Shown here: piece after piece, positions 8,995 to 17,827 of the stretch
How the letters are laid out: every line of letters begins with the position of its first letter
Numbering within the stretch: the first letter of the stretch is position 1
DNA from: Pseudomonas mediterranea CFBP 5447
GTDB lineage: Bacteria; Pseudomonadota; Gammaproteobacteria; Pseudomonadales; Pseudomonadaceae
Assembly: GCF_000774145.1 (NCBI RefSeq)
Contig: NZ_KN322984.1
Location: 109,435-173,434 of the forward strand
Reading direction: 5' to 3'
DNA length: 64,000 nt
Program-made: the position numbers and the translations under genes
Notes under the pieces: generated by a model
Database searches by the model: none
The model's input: only the letters and a program-made list of their open reading frames with translations
Told to the model about the DNA's origin: nothing

Positions 8995-9294
8995 ATGCTC
9001 TACGCAATCATTGCCACCGACGTCGCCAACTCCCTGGAAAAACGCCTGGCCGCTCGCCCCGAGCATCTGGAGCGCCTGCAGCAGCTCAAGGCCGAAGGCC
9101 GTGTCGTGCTGGCTGGCCCGCACCCGGCTGTGGACAGCAATGATCCAGGTGCCGCAGGTTTCAGCGGCAGCCTGATCGTGGCCGAGTTCGAATCCCTGGT
9201 GGCCGCACAGGCCTGGGCCGAGGCCGACCCGTTCGTGACCGCCGGCGTCTACGCCAATGTCGTGGTCAAGCCGTTCAAGCAAGTCCTGCCATAA
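8995..9294 (+). CDS. yciI: YciI family protein
   Basis: A 99-residue ferredoxin-fold protein of the YciI family. The [16 protein letters not shown] opening, the [24 protein letters not shown] segment and the [17 protein letters not shown] end are characteristic. Its catalytic role is unknown; family members carry a conserved His/Asp pair. It is co-transcribed with yciB. Confidence 0.92.
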   Translation: MLYAIIATDVANSLEKRLAARPEHLERLQQLKAEGRVVLAGPHPAVDSNDPGAAGFSGSLIVAEFESLVAAQAWAEADPFVTAGVYANVVVKPFKQVLP

Positions 9295-9407
9295 CCCGAT
9301 GCGCAATGAGCCTTCGTGGCTCATTGCGCTCAATTGCTCATTGTTCTCGTTTGCCTGCCGACAACCTGTCTAATCTGTCTAAACTCGAGCGGAATTCAGG
9401 AGTGACC

Positions 9408-9818
9408 ATGCGCAAAGGTCCGTTGTGCCTGTTGTTGATCATGTTGTCGATCGGGGCACCCGCCCATGGCGAAGAAAGCACCGAGGGCAATCATTCGACG
9501 CCCTTGTCCCTGAGCGCGGGCGGCCAGATCGCCGAGCTGCAGCAACGCTTGAAAGACAGCGAGCGCCTGCGCGAAGAACTGACCCAACAATTGCAGAACA
9601 CCAACAGCGAACGCGAAACCGCACTGGTGAGCCGGTTGCGCCAGGAGAACCAGCGCCTGAAGCTGCAACTCAAGGAAGCCCAGTCCAGCACGCTGCCACG
9701 GCTGTTGACCGATCAACAGCAGTGGTTCGTCATTGGTGCCGGGGTAGCGCTATTGGCCCTACTCTGCGGTATCTTTGCCAGCGGTGGACGTAGACAGCGT
9801 CGGCAATGGCTAAATTGA
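9408..9818 (+). CDS. Small exported coiled-coil protein with C-terminal membrane anchor
   Basis: A 136-residue protein with an N-terminal signal segment (about 1-21, ending AHG), a charged coiled-coil (about 45-100, rich in Gln, Glu, Leu and Arg) and one C-terminal membrane helix (about 110-128, FVIGAGVALLALLCGIF) followed by GGRRQRR. It resembles envelope proteins often labelled 'IF-2-like' or SH3-type in Pseudomonas. The ATG at 9408 has AGGAG 5 nt upstream. It ends 7 nt before cpxR, so it is the first gene of the Cpx transcription unit and may belong to envelope stress sensing. Function unknown. Confidence 0.8.
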   Translation: MRKGPLCLLLIMLSIGAPAHGEESTEGNHSTPLSLSAGGQIAELQQRLKDSERLREELTQQLQNTNSERETALVSRLRQENQRLKLQLKEAQSSTLPRLLTDQQQWFVIGAGVALLALLCGIFASGGRRQRRQWLN

Positions 9819-9825
9819 GTGATTC

Positions 9826-10503
9826 ATGAGCGAGCTGTTACTGATTGATGATGACCAGGAGCTGTGTGAGCTCCTCGGCAGTTGGCTGGGTCAGGAAGGC
9901 TTCCAGGTCCGGGCCTGCCACGATGGCCAGAGTGCCCGCAAGGCCCTGGCCGAAACCGCTCCGGCAGCGGTGGTGCTGGATGTGATGCTGCCCGACGGCA
10001 GTGGCCTGGAGCTGCTCAAGCAACTGCGTACCGACCATCCGGACCTGCCGGTGGTGATGCTTTCGGCCCGCGGCGAACCGCTGGACCGCATCCTCGGCCT
10101 GGAACTGGGCGCCGACGATTACCTGGCCAAACCCTGCGACCCACGGGAACTGACCGCCCGCCTGCGCGCCGTGCTGCGCCGCAGCCATCCGACGGCGGTG
10201 TCCAGCCAGATCGAACTGGGCGACCTGACCTTCAGCCCGGTACGTGGCGTGGTCAGTATCGATGAGCAGGAACAGACCCTTACCGTGTCCGAGAGCCGCC
10301 TGCTTGAAGCGTTGCTCAAGCAGCCGGGCGAGCCGCTGGACAAGCAGGAACTGGCGCAGATCGCCCTGGGCCGCAAGCTGACCCTGTACGACCGCAGCCT
10401 CGACATGCACGTAAGCAACCTGCGCAAGAAAATCGGCCCCCATCCCGACGGCCGCCCGCGCATCGTGGCGCTGCGCAGCCGGGGTTACTACTACAGCCTT
10501 TGA
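9826..10503 (+). CDS. cpxR: CpxR-type response regulator
   Basis: A 225-residue OmpR-family regulator. The receiver domain (1-120) has the acidic pocket IDDD, phospho-acceptor Asp52 in VVLDVMLPDGSG and Lys102 in YLAKP. The C-terminal winged helix (about 130-225) ends in RSRGYYYSL. In Pseudomonas the CpxR homologue controls envelope stress genes and mexAB-oprM. The CpxP-like gene, its CpxR box and cpxA lie directly downstream. Confidence 0.88.
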   Translation: MSELLLIDDDQELCELLGSWLGQEGFQVRACHDGQSARKALAETAPAAVVLDVMLPDGSGLELLKQLRTDHPDLPVVMLSARGEPLDRILGLELGADDYLAKPCDPRELTARLRAVLRRSHPTAVSSQIELGDLTFSPVRGVVSIDEQEQTLTVSESRLLEALLKQPGEPLDKQELAQIALGRKLTLYDRSLDMHVSNLRKKIGPHPDGRPRIVALRSRGYYYSL

Positions 10504-10520
10504 ACAACACACAGTCCCCT

Positions 10521-10662
10521 TGTGGCGAGGGGATTTATCCCCGCTGGGCTGCGAAGCAGCCCCCTTGAGGTCTATCTGATGCAACGCGGTGGCAGACAGA
10601 CTTGGGGGCGCTTCGCACCCCAACGGGGCGGTGCGACGTTTCGCTAAATCCCCTCGCCACAA
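10521..10662. repeat. Inverted repeat element, family 2
   Basis: The outer arms TGTGGCGAGGGGATTTATCC and its diverged reverse complement (ending about 10662) enclose a second inverted pair rich in GC (GGGCTGCGAAGCAGCCC and GGGGGCGCTTCGCACCCC). This is one of four related elements in the window. It separates cpxR from the cpxP-like gene. Confidence 0.75.
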
Positions 10663-10711
10663 AGAAGCCAGTCACTTCACTGACTTTTTGTCAGGAACAC
10701 ACCAAATCGTC

Positions 10712-10727
10712 TTTACCCAAGCTTTAC
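10712..10727 (-). promoter_or_regulatory. CpxR box upstream of the cpxP-like gene
   Basis: Read on the minus strand this is GTAAA-N6-GTAAA, close to the recalled CpxR consensus GTAAA-N5-GTAAA; the repeats are one helical turn apart. It lies 83 bp before the cpxP-like start. A possible -10 (TAATCT, 10760-10765) would put the box near -50, a usual activator position. Confidence 0.65.
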
Positions 10728-10809
10728 CCACCCCTGACCGCCGCTGACCTTGATCTCCGTAATCTGCACACATCCGGAACTGACCGGGAACGAGACAAGG
10801 AGATACACC

Positions 10810-11247
10810 ATGCGCAAGACCCTTATCGCTCTGATGTTCGCTGCCGCCCTGCCGACCGTGGCCATGGCCATGCCGGAAGGCGCCGGTCCGATGGGGCCGA
10901 TGGATGGCCCACGTCACGGCGGCCAGATGCACGACAGAGGTCCGTACAGCCAGCTGGACCTGACCCACGAACAACGCCAGCAAATTCGCCGGATCATGAG
11001 CGAACAGCGTCATGAACGTCAGGAGCTGGTAGAGAAATACCTGGCCAAACTGTCGCCGGCAGACCAGAAGGCCATGCAGGATGAAATGAAGGCACGGCAC
11101 GAGAAAGTCGATGCCCAGATCCGTGGCCTGCTCAAGCCTGAGCAGCAGAAAGAGTTCGACGCGATCCAGAAGAAACAGGCCGAGCGTCGCGCCGAGTGGG
11201 CCGAATTCAAGGCCTGGAAAGCGCAACAGCCGCAAAAAGCGCAATAA
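10810..11247 (+). CDS. CpxP/Spy-family periplasmic protein
   Basis: A 145-residue periplasmic protein with signal peptide (1-20, cleavage after AMA), a His/Met/Gly-rich linker (possible metal binding) and LTxxQ-type segments: LTHEQRQQI near 52, LSPADQKAM near 79 and LKPEQQKEF near 104. CpxP/Spy proteins are ATP-independent chaperones, and CpxP also damps the CpxA sensor. It sits between cpxR and cpxA behind a CpxR box, which supports a feedback role. AGGAG lies 7 nt before the ATG. Confidence 0.88.
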   Translation: MRKTLIALMFAAALPTVAMAMPEGAGPMGPMDGPRHGGQMHDRGPYSQLDLTHEQRQQIRRIMSEQRHERQELVEKYLAKLSPADQKAMQDEMKARHEKVDAQIRGLLKPEQQKEFDAIQKKQAERRAEWAEFKAWKAQQPQKAQ

Positions 11248-11265
11248 TGCGCTGACGTTCCCCAG

Positions 11266-11288
11266 CCCAGCGGCTCCGTGCCGCTGGG
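11266..11288 (+). terminator. Stem-loop between cpxP-like gene and cpxA (possible attenuator)
   Basis: A perfect 9-bp stem (11266-11274 with 11280-11288) and 5-nt loop, followed by a weak T-rich stretch. It may lower cpxA expression relative to the chaperone gene or stabilise the upstream mRNA end. Confidence 0.5.
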
Positions 11289-11312
11289 CTTTCCCTGTTT
11301 CGAGGATTTATC

Positions 11313-12653
11313 GTGCGTTCATTGTTCTGGCGCATCCTGGCCAGTTTCTGGCTGGCCATCACGCTGGTTGCCGGGCTCTCCATCCTGCTCGGGCACATGC
11401 TGAACCAGGACGCCTGGATCCTCAGCCGCCATCCAGGGCTTAACACCCTGCCAGAAGAGTGGACGCAGACCTACGAAAGCCAGGGCGAAGACGCCGCCCA
11501 AGGCATTCTGCAGCAGCGCAAACGCCAGTATCACATCGACGTTCAGGTGTTCAACGAGAGTGGCGACCCGGTGGTGCGCGGCACGTTCCCCCATCGCGCG
11601 GCCGCCTTCGAGGCACGCCAGAACAACGACGACCGACGCCTGCCCTGGCGACGCCTGACTGACGAGTTCACCAGCGCCAAGACCGGCGACACTTACCTGT
11701 TCATCTACCGCATCCCCCATCCCGAGCTGGACGCCTGGCACCGCGACAGCCTGCTCTGGCCCCTCAGTGCCCTGGGGATCTCCCTGGTGGTGCTGACCCT
11801 GTTCAGTCTGCTGGTGACCTTCTCCATCACCCGCCCGTTGAACCGGCTGCGCGGTGCCGTGCATGACCTGGGACAGACCACTTATCAACAGAACAGCCTG
11901 GCCAAACTGGCCAACCGTCGCGACGAATTCGGTGTACTGGCCACGGACTTCAACCGCATGGGCGCGCGTTTGCAAAGCCTGATCGGCAGCCAGCGCCAAT
12001 TGCTGCGGGACGTATCCCATGAACTGCGCTCGCCCCTGGCCCGGCTGCGCATTGCCCTGGCGCTGGCGGAGCGGGCCGGCCCCCAGGAGCGTGAAGCGCT
12101 ATGGCCGCGCCTGACCCGCGAATGTGATCGCCTGGAGGCGTTGATCAGTGAAATCCTGGTGCTGGCCCGGGTCGATGCCGACAATGCCGGTGCCGAAGAT
12201 GTGGATCTCAATGGCTTGCTGGTCGCCCTGCAAAAAGATGCACAACTGGCGTCCCCGGAACAAAGCGTGCAATTGAGCGCCGAGCCGAACCTGACCCTCA
12301 AGGGCTGGCCGACCATGATCGAGCGAGCGGTGGACAACCTGCTGCGCAACGCCCAGCGCTTCAATCCCGCCGGGCAACCCATCGAGATGCGCGCGGTGCG
12401 CCAAGGCGAACGCCTCGTAGTGAGCGTGCGCGACCATGGCCCGGGCGTGGAGGCCGAACACCTGGGCCAGTTGGGCGAGCCGTTCTATCGTGCGCCGGGC
12501 CAGACTGCCGCCGGCCACGGCCTGGGCCTGGCCATTGCCCGCCGTGCTGCCGAACGCCACGGTGGCGCACTGGTACTGGCCAATCATCCCGGGGGCGGGT
12601 TCATCGCAAGCCTGGAGCTGCCGTTGGTGCCGGGGGCTGTTGCCCAGCCTTAA
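11313..12653 (+). CDS. cpxA: CpxA-type sensor histidine kinase
   Basis: A 446-residue inner-membrane kinase: TM1 (about 10-30), periplasmic sensor (about 31-148), TM2 (about 149-170), HAMP, HisKA with phospho-acceptor His237 in DVSHELRSPLARLR, and HATPase with N-box RNAQRFN, DHGPGV and GHGLGLAIA. The start is GTG 11313 with GAGGA 6 nt before it. It is paired with cpxR; splitting the pair by the chaperone gene is the Pseudomonas arrangement as I recall it. Confidence 0.88.
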   Translation: MRSLFWRILASFWLAITLVAGLSILLGHMLNQDAWILSRHPGLNTLPEEWTQTYESQGEDAAQGILQQRKRQYHIDVQVFNESGDPVVRGTFPHRAAAFEARQNNDDRRLPWRRLTDEFTSAKTGDTYLFIYRIPHPELDAWHRDSLLWPLSALGISLVVLTLFSLLVTFSITRPLNRLRGAVHDLGQTTYQQNSLAKLANRRDEFGVLATDFNRMGARLQSLIGSQRQLLRDVSHELRSPLARLRIALALAERAGPQEREALWPRLTRECDRLEALISEILVLARVDADNAGAEDVDLNGLLVALQKDAQLASPEQSVQLSAEPNLTLKGWPTMIERAVDNLLRNAQRFNPAGQPIEMRAVRQGERLVVSVRDHGPGVEAEHLGQLGEPFYRAPGQTAAGHGLGLAIARRAAERHGGALVLANHPGGGFIASLELPLVPGAVAQP

Positions 12654-12682
12654 GCCCATGCCCGCAGTCACTGCAAAACCAT

Positions 12683-12774
12683 TGTGGGAGCGAGCCTGCT
12701 CGCGAAGGGATCGTGTCAGTCGACATCATCATCGACTGGACCATCGTCTCGCGAGCAGGCTCGCTCCCACAGGG
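12683..12774. repeat. REP doublet (REPIN), family 1
   Basis: Two inverted family 1 copies lie at about 12683-12707 and 12748-12774 in the 231-bp gap between cpxA and the di-heme gene. Nothing else is evident in the gap. Confidence 0.9.
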
Positions 12775-12884
12775 ATTGTGACGACAGGACTGCCGCCTCA
12801 CACCAAACGATAATTCCTCTTATTCAAAGTCCCCGGTCCTGTTAGACTTTGCGCCCTCGTTTCACTCGCCTTCCAGGATGTTCG

Positions 12885-14321
12885 ATGCGGTCGTTGCCTC
12901 TTCTATGCGCGCTGTTCATGGCACTGGCCATGGCCATGGGCCTGAGTGCCTGCGATGACGCGCCGCGCTTTACCCAGGCCGAACCCGGCGAAGCCCGGTC
13001 CGGCGGTGCCGCGACGGTTCGCAAGGCCGACCAGAACGCATTCTCCCTGCCCTCGGCCAACCTGCCGCCCTCACGGCGTGTGGATTTCAGCGTCGGCAAC
13101 AGTTTTTTCCGCAGTCCCTGGGTGATCGCGCCGTCGACCACCACCGCCCGGGATGGCCTCGGGCCGCTATTCAATACCAATGCCTGCCAAAACTGCCATA
13201 TCAAGGACGGTCGCGGCCATCCGCCGACGCCGGACGCAGCCAATTCGGTGTCGATGCTGGTGCGCCTGTCGATCCCCGATGAGCCGTCCTACGCCAAGGT
13301 CATCGAGCAATTGGGCGTGGTACCGGAGCCGGTGTACGGCGGACAATTTCAGGATATGGCTGTACCCGGCGTCGCCCCCGAAGGCAAGGTGCGGGTCGAC
13401 TACATGCCTGTCCCGGTGCGTTTCAAGGACGGCACGGTGGTGGAGCTGCGCAAGCCGAGCCTGCAGATCAGCCAGTTGGGCTACGGCCCGATGCACCCCG
13501 ACACGCGTTTTTCCGCCCGCGTCGCGCCACCGATGATCGGTTTGGGGCTGCTGGAAGCCATCCCCGACGAAGCCATCCTGGCAAACGCCAAGGCCCAGGC
13601 GCGGGAGAAGAGCGGCATCGCCGGCCGACCGAACCTGGTCTGGGACGATGTCCTGCAGAAAACCGTCATGGGACGTTTTGGCTGGAAGGCCGGGCAGCCC
13701 AACCTCAACCAGCAGAACGTCCACGCGTTCTCCGGCGACATGGGCCTGACGACAAGCCTGCGGCCGTTCGACGACTGCACCGAGGCCCAGGTCGATTGCA
13801 AGCGCGCGCCCAATGGCAATGGCCCGGACGGCGAGCCGGAGGTGAGCGACAACATCCTGCGGCTGGTGTTGTTCTATAGCCGTAACCTGGCCGTACCGGC
13901 GCGCCGGGACGTGGACTCACCCCAGGTGCTGGCCGGCAAGAGCCTGTTTTTCCAGGCCGGGTGCCAATCCTGCCACACGCCGAAATACACCACGTCCGCC
14001 AACGCTGCCGAGCCGGAGTTGGCGAACCAGGTCATCCGTCCTTACACCGACCTGTTATTGCACGACATGGGCGAAGGGCTGGCCGACAACCGCAGCGAAT
14101 TCAAGGCCGGCGGCCGTGACTGGCGGACCCCGCCGTTGTGGGGTATCGGCCTGACCGAAACCGTCAGCGGCCATACCCAGTTCCTGCACGACGGGCGCGC
14201 CCGCAACCTGCTCGAAGCCGTGCTGTGGCATGGCGGCGAAGCGCAAGCGGCGCAGCGCCAGGTGCTAGCGTTCGATGCCGAGCAACGCGCCGCGTTGCTG
14301 GCTTTCCTGAATTCCCTTTAA
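12885..14321 (+). CDS. Di-heme oxidoreductase lipoprotein (DUF1111 family)
   Basis: A 478-residue c-type cytochrome. The signal peptide ends in lipobox LSAC with Cys23, predicting a lipoprotein. Two heme c sites are visible: CQNCH at 101-105 and CQSCH at 360-364. The family resembles di-heme peroxidases and thiol oxidoreductases, but its substrate is not established. The ATG at 12885 has AGGA upstream. It is 26 nt ahead of the imelysin gene. In other pseudomonads this cluster often begins with an imelysin protease (icmP); none is present upstream here. The association with iron-responsive imelysins suggests a periplasmic iron or heme role. Confidence 0.85.
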   Translation: MRSLPLLCALFMALAMAMGLSACDDAPRFTQAEPGEARSGGAATVRKADQNAFSLPSANLPPSRRVDFSVGNSFFRSPWVIAPSTTTARDGLGPLFNTNACQNCHIKDGRGHPPTPDAANSVSMLVRLSIPDEPSYAKVIEQLGVVPEPVYGGQFQDMAVPGVAPEGKVRVDYMPVPVRFKDGTVVELRKPSLQISQLGYGPMHPDTRFSARVAPPMIGLGLLEAIPDEAILANAKAQAREKSGIAGRPNLVWDDVLQKTVMGRFGWKAGQPNLNQQNVHAFSGDMGLTTSLRPFDDCTEAQVDCKRAPNGNGPDGEPEVSDNILRLVLFYSRNLAVPARRDVDSPQVLAGKSLFFQAGCQSCHTPKYTTSANAAEPELANQVIRPYTDLLLHDMGEGLADNRSEFKAGGRDWRTPPLWGIGLTETVSGHTQFLHDGRARNLLEAVLWHGGEAQAAQRQVLAFDAEQRAALLAFLNSL

Positions 14322-14347
14322 ACAATTTTCCGAAACGGGAGTCCGAC

Positions 14348-15412
14348 ATGTTCCGTCCCAAGCTGTTGTTCACCAGCCTCGCCGCCCTCGCCCTCGGTGC
14401 CTGCTCGCCGCAGGACCCGCAAGCTGTCACGTCGGCCGCCATCGCCAAGCAAGTGATCCTGCCGACCTACAGCCGTTGGGTCGATGCCGACCGGCAACTG
14501 GCGAGCAGCGCCCTGGCGTTCTGCCAAGGCAAGGAAAACCTGGACACCGCCCGCGCCGACTTCCTCAAGGCGCAAAAGGCCTGGGCCGAGCTGCAACCGC
14601 TGCTGATCGGTCCGCTGGCCGAAGGCAACCGCGCCTGGCAGGTACAGTTCTGGCCGGACAAGAAAAACCTGGTGGGCCGTCAGGTCGAGCAACTGGTCGA
14701 AAGCCAGCCGCAGATCGACGCCGCCGGCCTGGCTAAATCCAGCGTCGTGGTCCAGGGCCTGTCGGCCTACGAATACCTGTTGTTCGACGCCCGGATCGAC
14801 ATGGCCGACAGCACGCAGAAAGCCAAGTATTGCCCACTGCTGATGGCCATCGCGGAACGTCAGAAACAACTGGCCGAAGAGATCCTGTCGCGCTGGAACA
14901 CCAACGACGGCATGCTCGCGCAGATGAGCAAGTTTCCGAACCAACGCTACGCCGACTCCCACGAAGCGATCGCCGATCTGCTGCGGGTCCAGGTCACCGC
15001 CCTCGATACATTGAAGAAGAAACTCGGCACCCCGATGGGCCGCCAGACCAAGGGCGTACCGCAACCTTTCCAGGCCGACGCCTGGCGCAGCCAGTCGTCG
15101 TTGCAAGGCCTGGAAGCCAGCCTCAGCGCGGCCAGGACGGTCTGGGTAGGCGTGGATAACAAGGGCCTGCGCGGTCTGTTGCCGAGCGACCAGAAACCTC
15201 TCGCCGACAAGATCGACGCCGCCTATGACGCATCGTTGAAACTGTTCGCCAGCACCCAGCGCTCGCTGACCGAGATGCTCAACGACGACGCCGGGCGCCA
15301 GCAGCTCAACGACTTGTACGACAGCCTCAACGTCGTCCATCGCCTGCACGAAGGCGAACTGGCCAAGGCGCTGGGCATCCAACTGGGCTTCAATGCCAAC
15401 GACGGTGACTGA
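14348..15412 (+). CDS. Imelysin-like lipoprotein (M75 family, degenerate motif)
   Basis: A 354-residue lipoprotein (lipobox ALGAC, Cys19) of the imelysin/IrpA family, helical-bundle proteins tied to iron uptake. The family signature GxHxxE appears here as GLSAYE (137-142): the His is replaced by Ser139 while Glu142 and the following YLLF are kept. Metal binding or protease activity is therefore doubtful and a binding role more likely. GGGAG precedes the ATG. It lies in an operon between the di-heme protein and the DUF1513 protein (2-nt gap). Confidence 0.85.
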   Translation: MFRPKLLFTSLAALALGACSPQDPQAVTSAAIAKQVILPTYSRWVDADRQLASSALAFCQGKENLDTARADFLKAQKAWAELQPLLIGPLAEGNRAWQVQFWPDKKNLVGRQVEQLVESQPQIDAAGLAKSSVVVQGLSAYEYLLFDARIDMADSTQKAKYCPLLMAIAERQKQLAEEILSRWNTNDGMLAQMSKFPNQRYADSHEAIADLLRVQVTALDTLKKKLGTPMGRQTKGVPQPFQADAWRSQSSLQGLEASLSAARTVWVGVDNKGLRGLLPSDQKPLADKIDAAYDASLKLFASTQRSLTEMLNDDAGRQQLNDLYDSLNVVHRLHEGELAKALGIQLGFNANDGD

Positions 15413-15414
15413 TC

Positions 15415-16512
15415 ATGTTTCGACGTCAGGTCCTGGCACTGGGCAGCTTGCTGCTCGGCGCCGTTACCCTGGGTGGCTGGACGCTGTTCAAGCACAAGGA
15501 CAAGCCTGCGCTGCTGCTTTCGGCACGGGACGATGGTGACGGCAAGCACTACGCCGTAGGTTATCGACTGGACGGCACGCGGGTGTTCGCCACCCAGGTC
15601 GGCCAGCGCTGCCACGACATCGTCAATCATCCGTCGCAGCCGGTTGCGCTGTTCGTCGCCCGTCGCCCGGGCACCGAAAGCTACCTGATCGACCTGCGCG
15701 ACGGCACGTTGCTGCAGACCATCAAGTCCTTGCCGAACCGGCATTTCTACGGCCATGCGGTGATCCATCGCAGTGGCGAGTGGCTGTACGCTACCGAGAA
15801 TGACACCTCCGATCCCGGACGCGGCCTGCTGGGCGTGTACCGCTTCGAAGGCGAACGACTGGTACACAGCGGCGAGATCCCCACCCACGGCATCGGTCCG
15901 CACCAGGTCTCGTGGATGCCCGACGGCGAAACCCTGGTGGTGGCCAACGGCGGTATCCGCACCGAAGCCGAGAGCCGGGTCGAGATGAACCTCGACGCCA
16001 TGGAACCCAGCCTGGTCCTCATGCAACGCGACGGCACGCTGTTGAGCAAGGAAACCCTCCCCCAGGCCATGAACAGCGTACGCCACCTGGGCATCGCCAG
16101 TGACGGCACCATCGTTTCCGGCCAGCAGTTCATGGGAGATGCCCACGAATCCTCGGAGCTGGTAGCGATCAAGCGTCCGGGCCAGCCGTTCAAGGCGTTT
16201 CCGGTGTCCGAGCAGCAATTGCAAGCCATGGGGCATTACACCGCCAGCGTCGCCGTGCACAGTGACCTGCGCCTGGTCGCCCTGACAGCCCCCCGTGGCA
16301 ATCGCTTTTTCATCTGGGACCTGGACAGCGGTGAGGTCCGCCTGGATGCTCCTCTGCCGGATTGTGCCGGAGTGGGTGCGGTGACGGATGGCTTCGTCGT
16401 GACCTCGGGCCAGGGCCGTTGTCGCTATTACGATTGCCGACAGGCCCAACCGGTTGCAAAGCCGCTGGATCTGCCGGCAGGGCTCTGGGACAACCATTTG
16501 CACCTGGTCTGA
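15415..16512 (+). CDS. DUF1513 beta-propeller-like exported protein
   Basis: A 365-residue protein with an N-terminal export segment (MFRRQVLALGSLLLGAVTLGG, Tat-like RR at 3-4 but not a full Tat motif). The body has repeated blade-like segments such as GHAVIHRSGEWLYATEND and GIGPHQVSWMPDGETLVVANGG, matching DUF1513. It is the last gene of the di-heme/imelysin operon and is probably a periplasmic partner of those proteins. Function unknown. Confidence 0.85.
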   Translation: MFRRQVLALGSLLLGAVTLGGWTLFKHKDKPALLLSARDDGDGKHYAVGYRLDGTRVFATQVGQRCHDIVNHPSQPVALFVARRPGTESYLIDLRDGTLLQTIKSLPNRHFYGHAVIHRSGEWLYATENDTSDPGRGLLGVYRFEGERLVHSGEIPTHGIGPHQVSWMPDGETLVVANGGIRTEAESRVEMNLDAMEPSLVLMQRDGTLLSKETLPQAMNSVRHLGIASDGTIVSGQQFMGDAHESSELVAIKRPGQPFKAFPVSEQQLQAMGHYTASVAVHSDLRLVALTAPRGNRFFIWDLDSGEVRLDAPLPDCAGVGAVTDGFVVTSGQGRCRYYDCRQAQPVAKPLDLPAGLWDNHLHLV

Positions 16513-16665
16513 TCGAGAAGGGGCGAAGCTATCAACGCGGAGCCCCTTGTATTTCGGGAATATTCCTACGCGATGCGGGCCTTATGGGATCTGGAATCCC
16601 CAACATACTCAGGGTAATGTGCCCGCCTGAATGTCTTTTCTAACACCTGTCCAAGGAAGTGGAAC

Positions 16666-17814
16666 ATGCTGCGACGCCGCATGCTGATCATGTTGGGTGT
16701 TGTCCTGCTGGTGGTGCTGTTGCTGGGCGGCTACAAGGGCTTCTCCATCTACCAGCAGATCCAGTCGTTTTCTGTGCCGAAACCGCCAATCAGTGTCGCC
16801 GTGGCCAGCGCCACCGAGCAGCCCTGGCAGAGCCGGCTGCCTACCGTCGGCAGCCTCAAGGCGCTGCAAGGCGTGGACCTGAGCCTGGAGATTGCCGGGA
16901 CCGTGCAGAAGGTGCTGTTCCAGTCCGGACAGAAGGTCAAGGCCGGCCAGCCGCTCCTGCAACTGGACAGCGAAGTCGAAAGTGCCCTGCTGGAAACCGC
17001 CGAGGCCGACCTGGGCCTGTCGCAACTGGACTTCGGTCGCGGCCGGCAGTTGGTGGGCAGCCAGGCGATCTCCAAGGGCGAGTTCGATCGGCTCTCGGCA
17101 CAGTTGAAAAAGAACCAGGCCACGGTCAATCAGCTCAAGGCATCGCTGGACAAGAAACGCATCGTCGCACCGTTCAGCGGCACCATTGGCATTCGCCAGG
17201 TGGATGTCGGTGATTACCTCGCCAGCGGCACGGTCATCGCCACCCTGCAAGACCTCAGCAGTCTCTACGTGGACTTCTACGTCCCCGAGCAAACGGTGCC
17301 GAGACTGGCTGTTGCCCAGGCGGTGAACGTCGGCGTCGCGGCCTACCCCGGCCAGACGTTCGTCGGCGCCATCAGTGCCATCAACCCCAAGGTCGAGGAC
17401 AGCACCCGCAATGTGCTGGTACGCGCCACCCTGGCCAACCCCGACGGCAAGCTGTTGCCCGGCATGTTCACCAACCTGCAGGTGATACTGCCGGACGTGG
17501 CGGCCGGGATCGTCGTGCCGGAGAGCGCCGTGACCTACACCCTCTATGGCAACTCCATGTACGTGGTCACCCAGAAGAAAGCCGCCGACGGCAATGTCGA
17601 GAAGGATGACAAGGGCCAGCCGGTCCTGATTGCCGAACGACGCTTCGTCGAGACCGGCGAACGTCGTGACGGACTGGTGCTGGTGACCAAGGGCGTGCAG
17701 AGCGGCGAACAGGTCGTGATCGCCGGCCAGATCAGACTGGATAACGGTACGCACATCGCCATCAGTGACGACAAGACCCTGACCGAACAGAACAGCCCGC
17801 GCCGAGCGGACTGA
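16666..17814 (+). CDS. mexV: RND efflux membrane fusion protein MexV
   Basis: A 382-residue periplasmic adaptor with one N-terminal membrane or signal segment (about 5-24), lipoyl halves (GTVQKVLFQSGQKVKAGQPLLQL and RIVAPFSGTIGIRQVDVGDYL), a hairpin and beta-barrel domains. It has no lipobox Cys, unlike MexA. AAGGA precedes the ATG. It is 13 nt ahead of mexW. In P. aeruginosa mexVW follows the same di-heme/imelysin cluster, as here. No outer-membrane channel gene is present; OprM is the known partner of MexVW. Confidence 0.88.
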   Translation: MLRRRMLIMLGVVLLVVLLLGGYKGFSIYQQIQSFSVPKPPISVAVASATEQPWQSRLPTVGSLKALQGVDLSLEIAGTVQKVLFQSGQKVKAGQPLLQLDSEVESALLETAEADLGLSQLDFGRGRQLVGSQAISKGEFDRLSAQLKKNQATVNQLKASLDKKRIVAPFSGTIGIRQVDVGDYLASGTVIATLQDLSSLYVDFYVPEQTVPRLAVAQAVNVGVAAYPGQTFVGAISAINPKVEDSTRNVLVRATLANPDGKLLPGMFTNLQVILPDVAAGIVVPESAVTYTLYGNSMYVVTQKKAADGNVEKDDKGQPVLIAERRFVETGERRDGLVLVTKGVQSGEQVVIAGQIRLDNGTHIAISDDKTLTEQNSPRRAD

Positions 17815-17827
17815 TCAAGGAATCCCC

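Noticed and set aside
16557..16566. GGAATATTCC palindrome before mexV as an operator
   Set aside because: Too short and without a known matching regulator; may be chance.
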